7,186 nt of DNA from Desulfuromonadales bacterium. GTDB lineage: Bacteria; Desulfobacterota; Desulfuromonadia; Desulfuromonadales; BM103. Within the stretch, counting starts at the first letter, position 1; the number at the start of each line of letters is the position of its first letter. The notes under the pieces are model-generated. The model was not told where the DNA came from and searched no databases. It saw only the letters and a list, made by a program, of their open reading frames with translations. A program made the position numbers and the translations under genes. This document shows, piece by piece, positions 5,759 through 7,186 of the stretch. The stretch is from positions 1 to 7,186 of the forward strand of contig JAUWTX010000100.1 in assembly GCA_030614505.1 (NCBI GenBank), written 5' to 3'.

Positions 5759-7186
5759 GATCCGTTTTGCCGGGTGGGTGGTCCTGCTCTTTACTGCTCT
5801 TTGGCTGGGGGGGTGTACAACTTCCATGCAAGCTCGTTCGGCTTTTGAGGAAGCGGAGCAGCTTGCTGCCGAAGAAAAGTTCGACCAGGCACTTGAAAAA
5901 TATTTCGAAGCCGCAGAGCTAGAGCCCAGTAGTAAAACATATAAATTGAAAATGCTTTCTACCAGGACTCGTGCTGCGGCCACTCATATCAAGAAAGCGC
6001 GCAAACTAGCAGAGGAAGGTAGACTTACGGAAGCTGTGGCAGAATATCGTCTCGCTCGTGGATTCGATTCGAGTATAGAAATTGCGGGACAGGAAGAGGG
6101 ACAGTTGGTCAAGCTGATAAATGCAGAGACGCTTGCCAATGAGGGGGCAAATTTTTATGCTAGAAAGAATTTAGCCCTCGCAAGAAAAGCGGTCAATAAA
6201 GCGCTCAAGCTGGATGCCAATAATGCGCGCGCTTTGGCAATCAAGGACTTGATCGACCGTGACCAGCATACGATCGCTATGGACGGGATTATGCTGGATG
6301 TTGCTTCAACTGAACCAATTACCCTGAGCTTCAAGGATGCCAATATCAAGGAAGTTTTTGGAATCTTATCTCAACTAAGTGGTATCAATTTTATCTTCGA
6401 CGAAGAAATTCGTAGTCAGTCGATTTCTGTCCTTCTGGAAAAAGCCAGCTTCGCCCAGGCGATGGAACTGATTCTGCAAATGAACGGTTTGGACAAGAAA
6501 GTGTTGAACAGTAAGACTCTCATCATCTATCCGCAGAGTAGGGAGAAGGCCAAACAGTACGAGGACCAGATTATTCAAACCTTCTACCTGTCACATATTG
6601 ATGCCAAGAAGGCAGTGAACCTGTTGCGGACCATGTTACAACTGCGTAAGATTTACGTGCACGAAGAGCGTAACGCCATAGTCATTCGCGATAAACCGCA
6701 GGTCATTAGACTCGCTGAGCAGATTCTGGACGCTGCGGACCGTGAAAACTCGGAAGTCCTTTTTGCTCTGGAGATAGTCAGTGTTGCCGATGCAGACTCT
6801 CTGGAATTCGGCCCGGAATTAGCGCCATATGGAGTGAGTTTGGGTTTCTCAAACCCCGGTTCATCTTCGATCCTCGATAATAGTCTTGAAGCTGGTGGTA
6901 GCAATGAAAATCTTGCGTCAAGTTTGAGCGGTTTACAGACCTTTTATACTCTTCCTACGGCTTCCTTTGAATTCAAAAAAACTCTGGCTAGCTCAGAGGT
7001 GTTGGCAAGTCCCAAAATTCGTGTAAGAAATAGAGAAAAAGCCAAAGTACACATCGGTACTAGAGAACCTGTCATAACCAGTACAGTCACAGATACATCA
7101 ACAACTGCGAATGTTCAATATGTAGATGTCGGTGTGAAGGTAGATATAGAACCGATTATCCAGTTAGACAACACCGTGCGAACTAA
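5742..7186 (+). CDS. TPR-containing lipoprotein secretin, GspD/PilQ/MshL family (3' partial)
   Basis: This is the outer-membrane pore of the machine; 481 codons are in the window and the frame is still open at the edge. A lipoprotein signal peptide ends in LGGC with Cys25 (codon 5814-5816), followed by Thr, so outer-membrane sorting is expected. Residues about 29-165 form alpha-helical TPR-like repeats, for example AFEEAEQLAAEEKFDQALEK (34-53), a second near 80-110, and ANFYARKNLALARKAVNKAL (136-155). An N0/STN domain follows (about 193-265: ITLSFKDANIKEVFGILSQL), then an N1 KH-like domain (about 277-332: IIQTFYLSHIDAKKAVNLL, then NAIVIRDKP). The secretin domain begins near 339 (VLFALEIVSVADADSL), with VLASPKIRVRNREKAKVHIG and the closing VDVGVKVDIEPIIQLDN. 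Only one N1-type domain is seen, unlike classical GspD with N1-N3. Missing at the edge are the last beta strands of the pore and any C-terminal domain. The family is certain; the choice between GspD, PilQ and MshL is not. Confidence 0.93.
   Translation, partial: MARINKIRFAGWVVLLFTALWLGGCTTSMQARSAFEEAEQLAAEEKFDQALEKYFEAAELEPSSKTYKLKMLSTRTRAAATHIKKARKLAEEGRLTEAVAEYRLARGFDSSIEIAGQEEGQLVKLINAETLANEGANFYARKNLALARKAVNKALKLDANNARALAIKDLIDRDQHTIAMDGIMLDVASTEPITLSFKDANIKEVFGILSQLSGINFIFDEEIRSQSISVLLEKASFAQAMELILQMNGLDKKVLNSKTLIIYPQSREKAKQYEDQIIQTFYLSHIDAKKAVNLLRTMLQLRKIYVHEERNAIVIRDKPQVIRLAEQILDAADRENSEVLFALEIVSVADADSLEFGPELAPYGVSLGFSNPGSSSILDNSLEAGGSNENLASSLSGLQTFYTLPTASFEFKKTLASSEVLASPKIRVRNREKAKVHIGTREPVITSTVTDTSTTANVQYVDVGVKVDIEPIIQLDNTVRT

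Noticed and set aside
7176..7186. Apparent TAA at the very end of the window as the secretin stop
   Set aside because: The final taa is out of frame; the secretin frame reads gtg cga act aa, so the gene is still open at the edge.

Overview
The window holds seven co-directional genes on the + strand, packed end to end with overlaps or gaps of a few bases. They encode the core of a type II secretion / type IV pilus-like envelope machine: platform protein (GspF/PilC family), assembly ATPase (GspE/PilB/MshE family), PilM-like, PilN-like and PilO-like assembly proteins, a GspC/PilP-like periplasmic linker, and a TPR-containing lipoprotein secretin (GspD/PilQ/MshL family). The secretin gene runs off the right edge and the gspF gene enters from the left edge. 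No rRNA, tRNA, mobile element, CRISPR array, promoter or terminator is visible, and no gene-free stretch reaches 300 bases.

The organism is a diderm (Gram-negative) bacterium, because there is an outer-membrane secretin with a lipobox. Moderate GC content, separate PilM/PilN/PilO-type proteins instead of full-length GspL/GspM, and a secretin fused to TPRs would fit the former Deltaproteobacteria (for example a Desulfuromonas/Geobacter-like lineage). This placement is inference from gene style, not from a marker gene.

Layout: the tail of the GspF N-terminal region (1-127), ended by an in-frame TGA; the rest of gspF in the same frame (ORF from a TTG at 167, to 1174); gspE (1179-2912); pilM-like (2909-3817); pilN-like (3823-4377); pilO-like (4377-4949); gspC/pilP-like (4946-5758); secretin (5742 to the end, no stop in the window).

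Expected working model from the families: the ATPase hexamer drives the GspF platform to build a pilin or pseudopilin filament. PilM-N-O form the inner-membrane scaffold tied to the ATPase. The GspC/PilP-like protein reaches across the periplasm to the secretin N0 domain, and the secretin forms the outer-membrane pore. No pilin, pseudopilin or prepilin peptidase gene is in the window.

The main oddity is in gspF. The reading frame on both sides of the TGA at 125-127 is the same, and both sides look like GspF, so one complete ~400-residue GspF appears to be cut by a single nonsense codon at the linker between its N-terminal segment and its first T2SF domain. TGA serves as the normal terminator of gspE, pilN and pilO here, so general recoding of TGA is unlikely. 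A wobble-rich hairpin can be drawn right after the TGA, but it lacks the usual bacterial SECIS loop hallmark.
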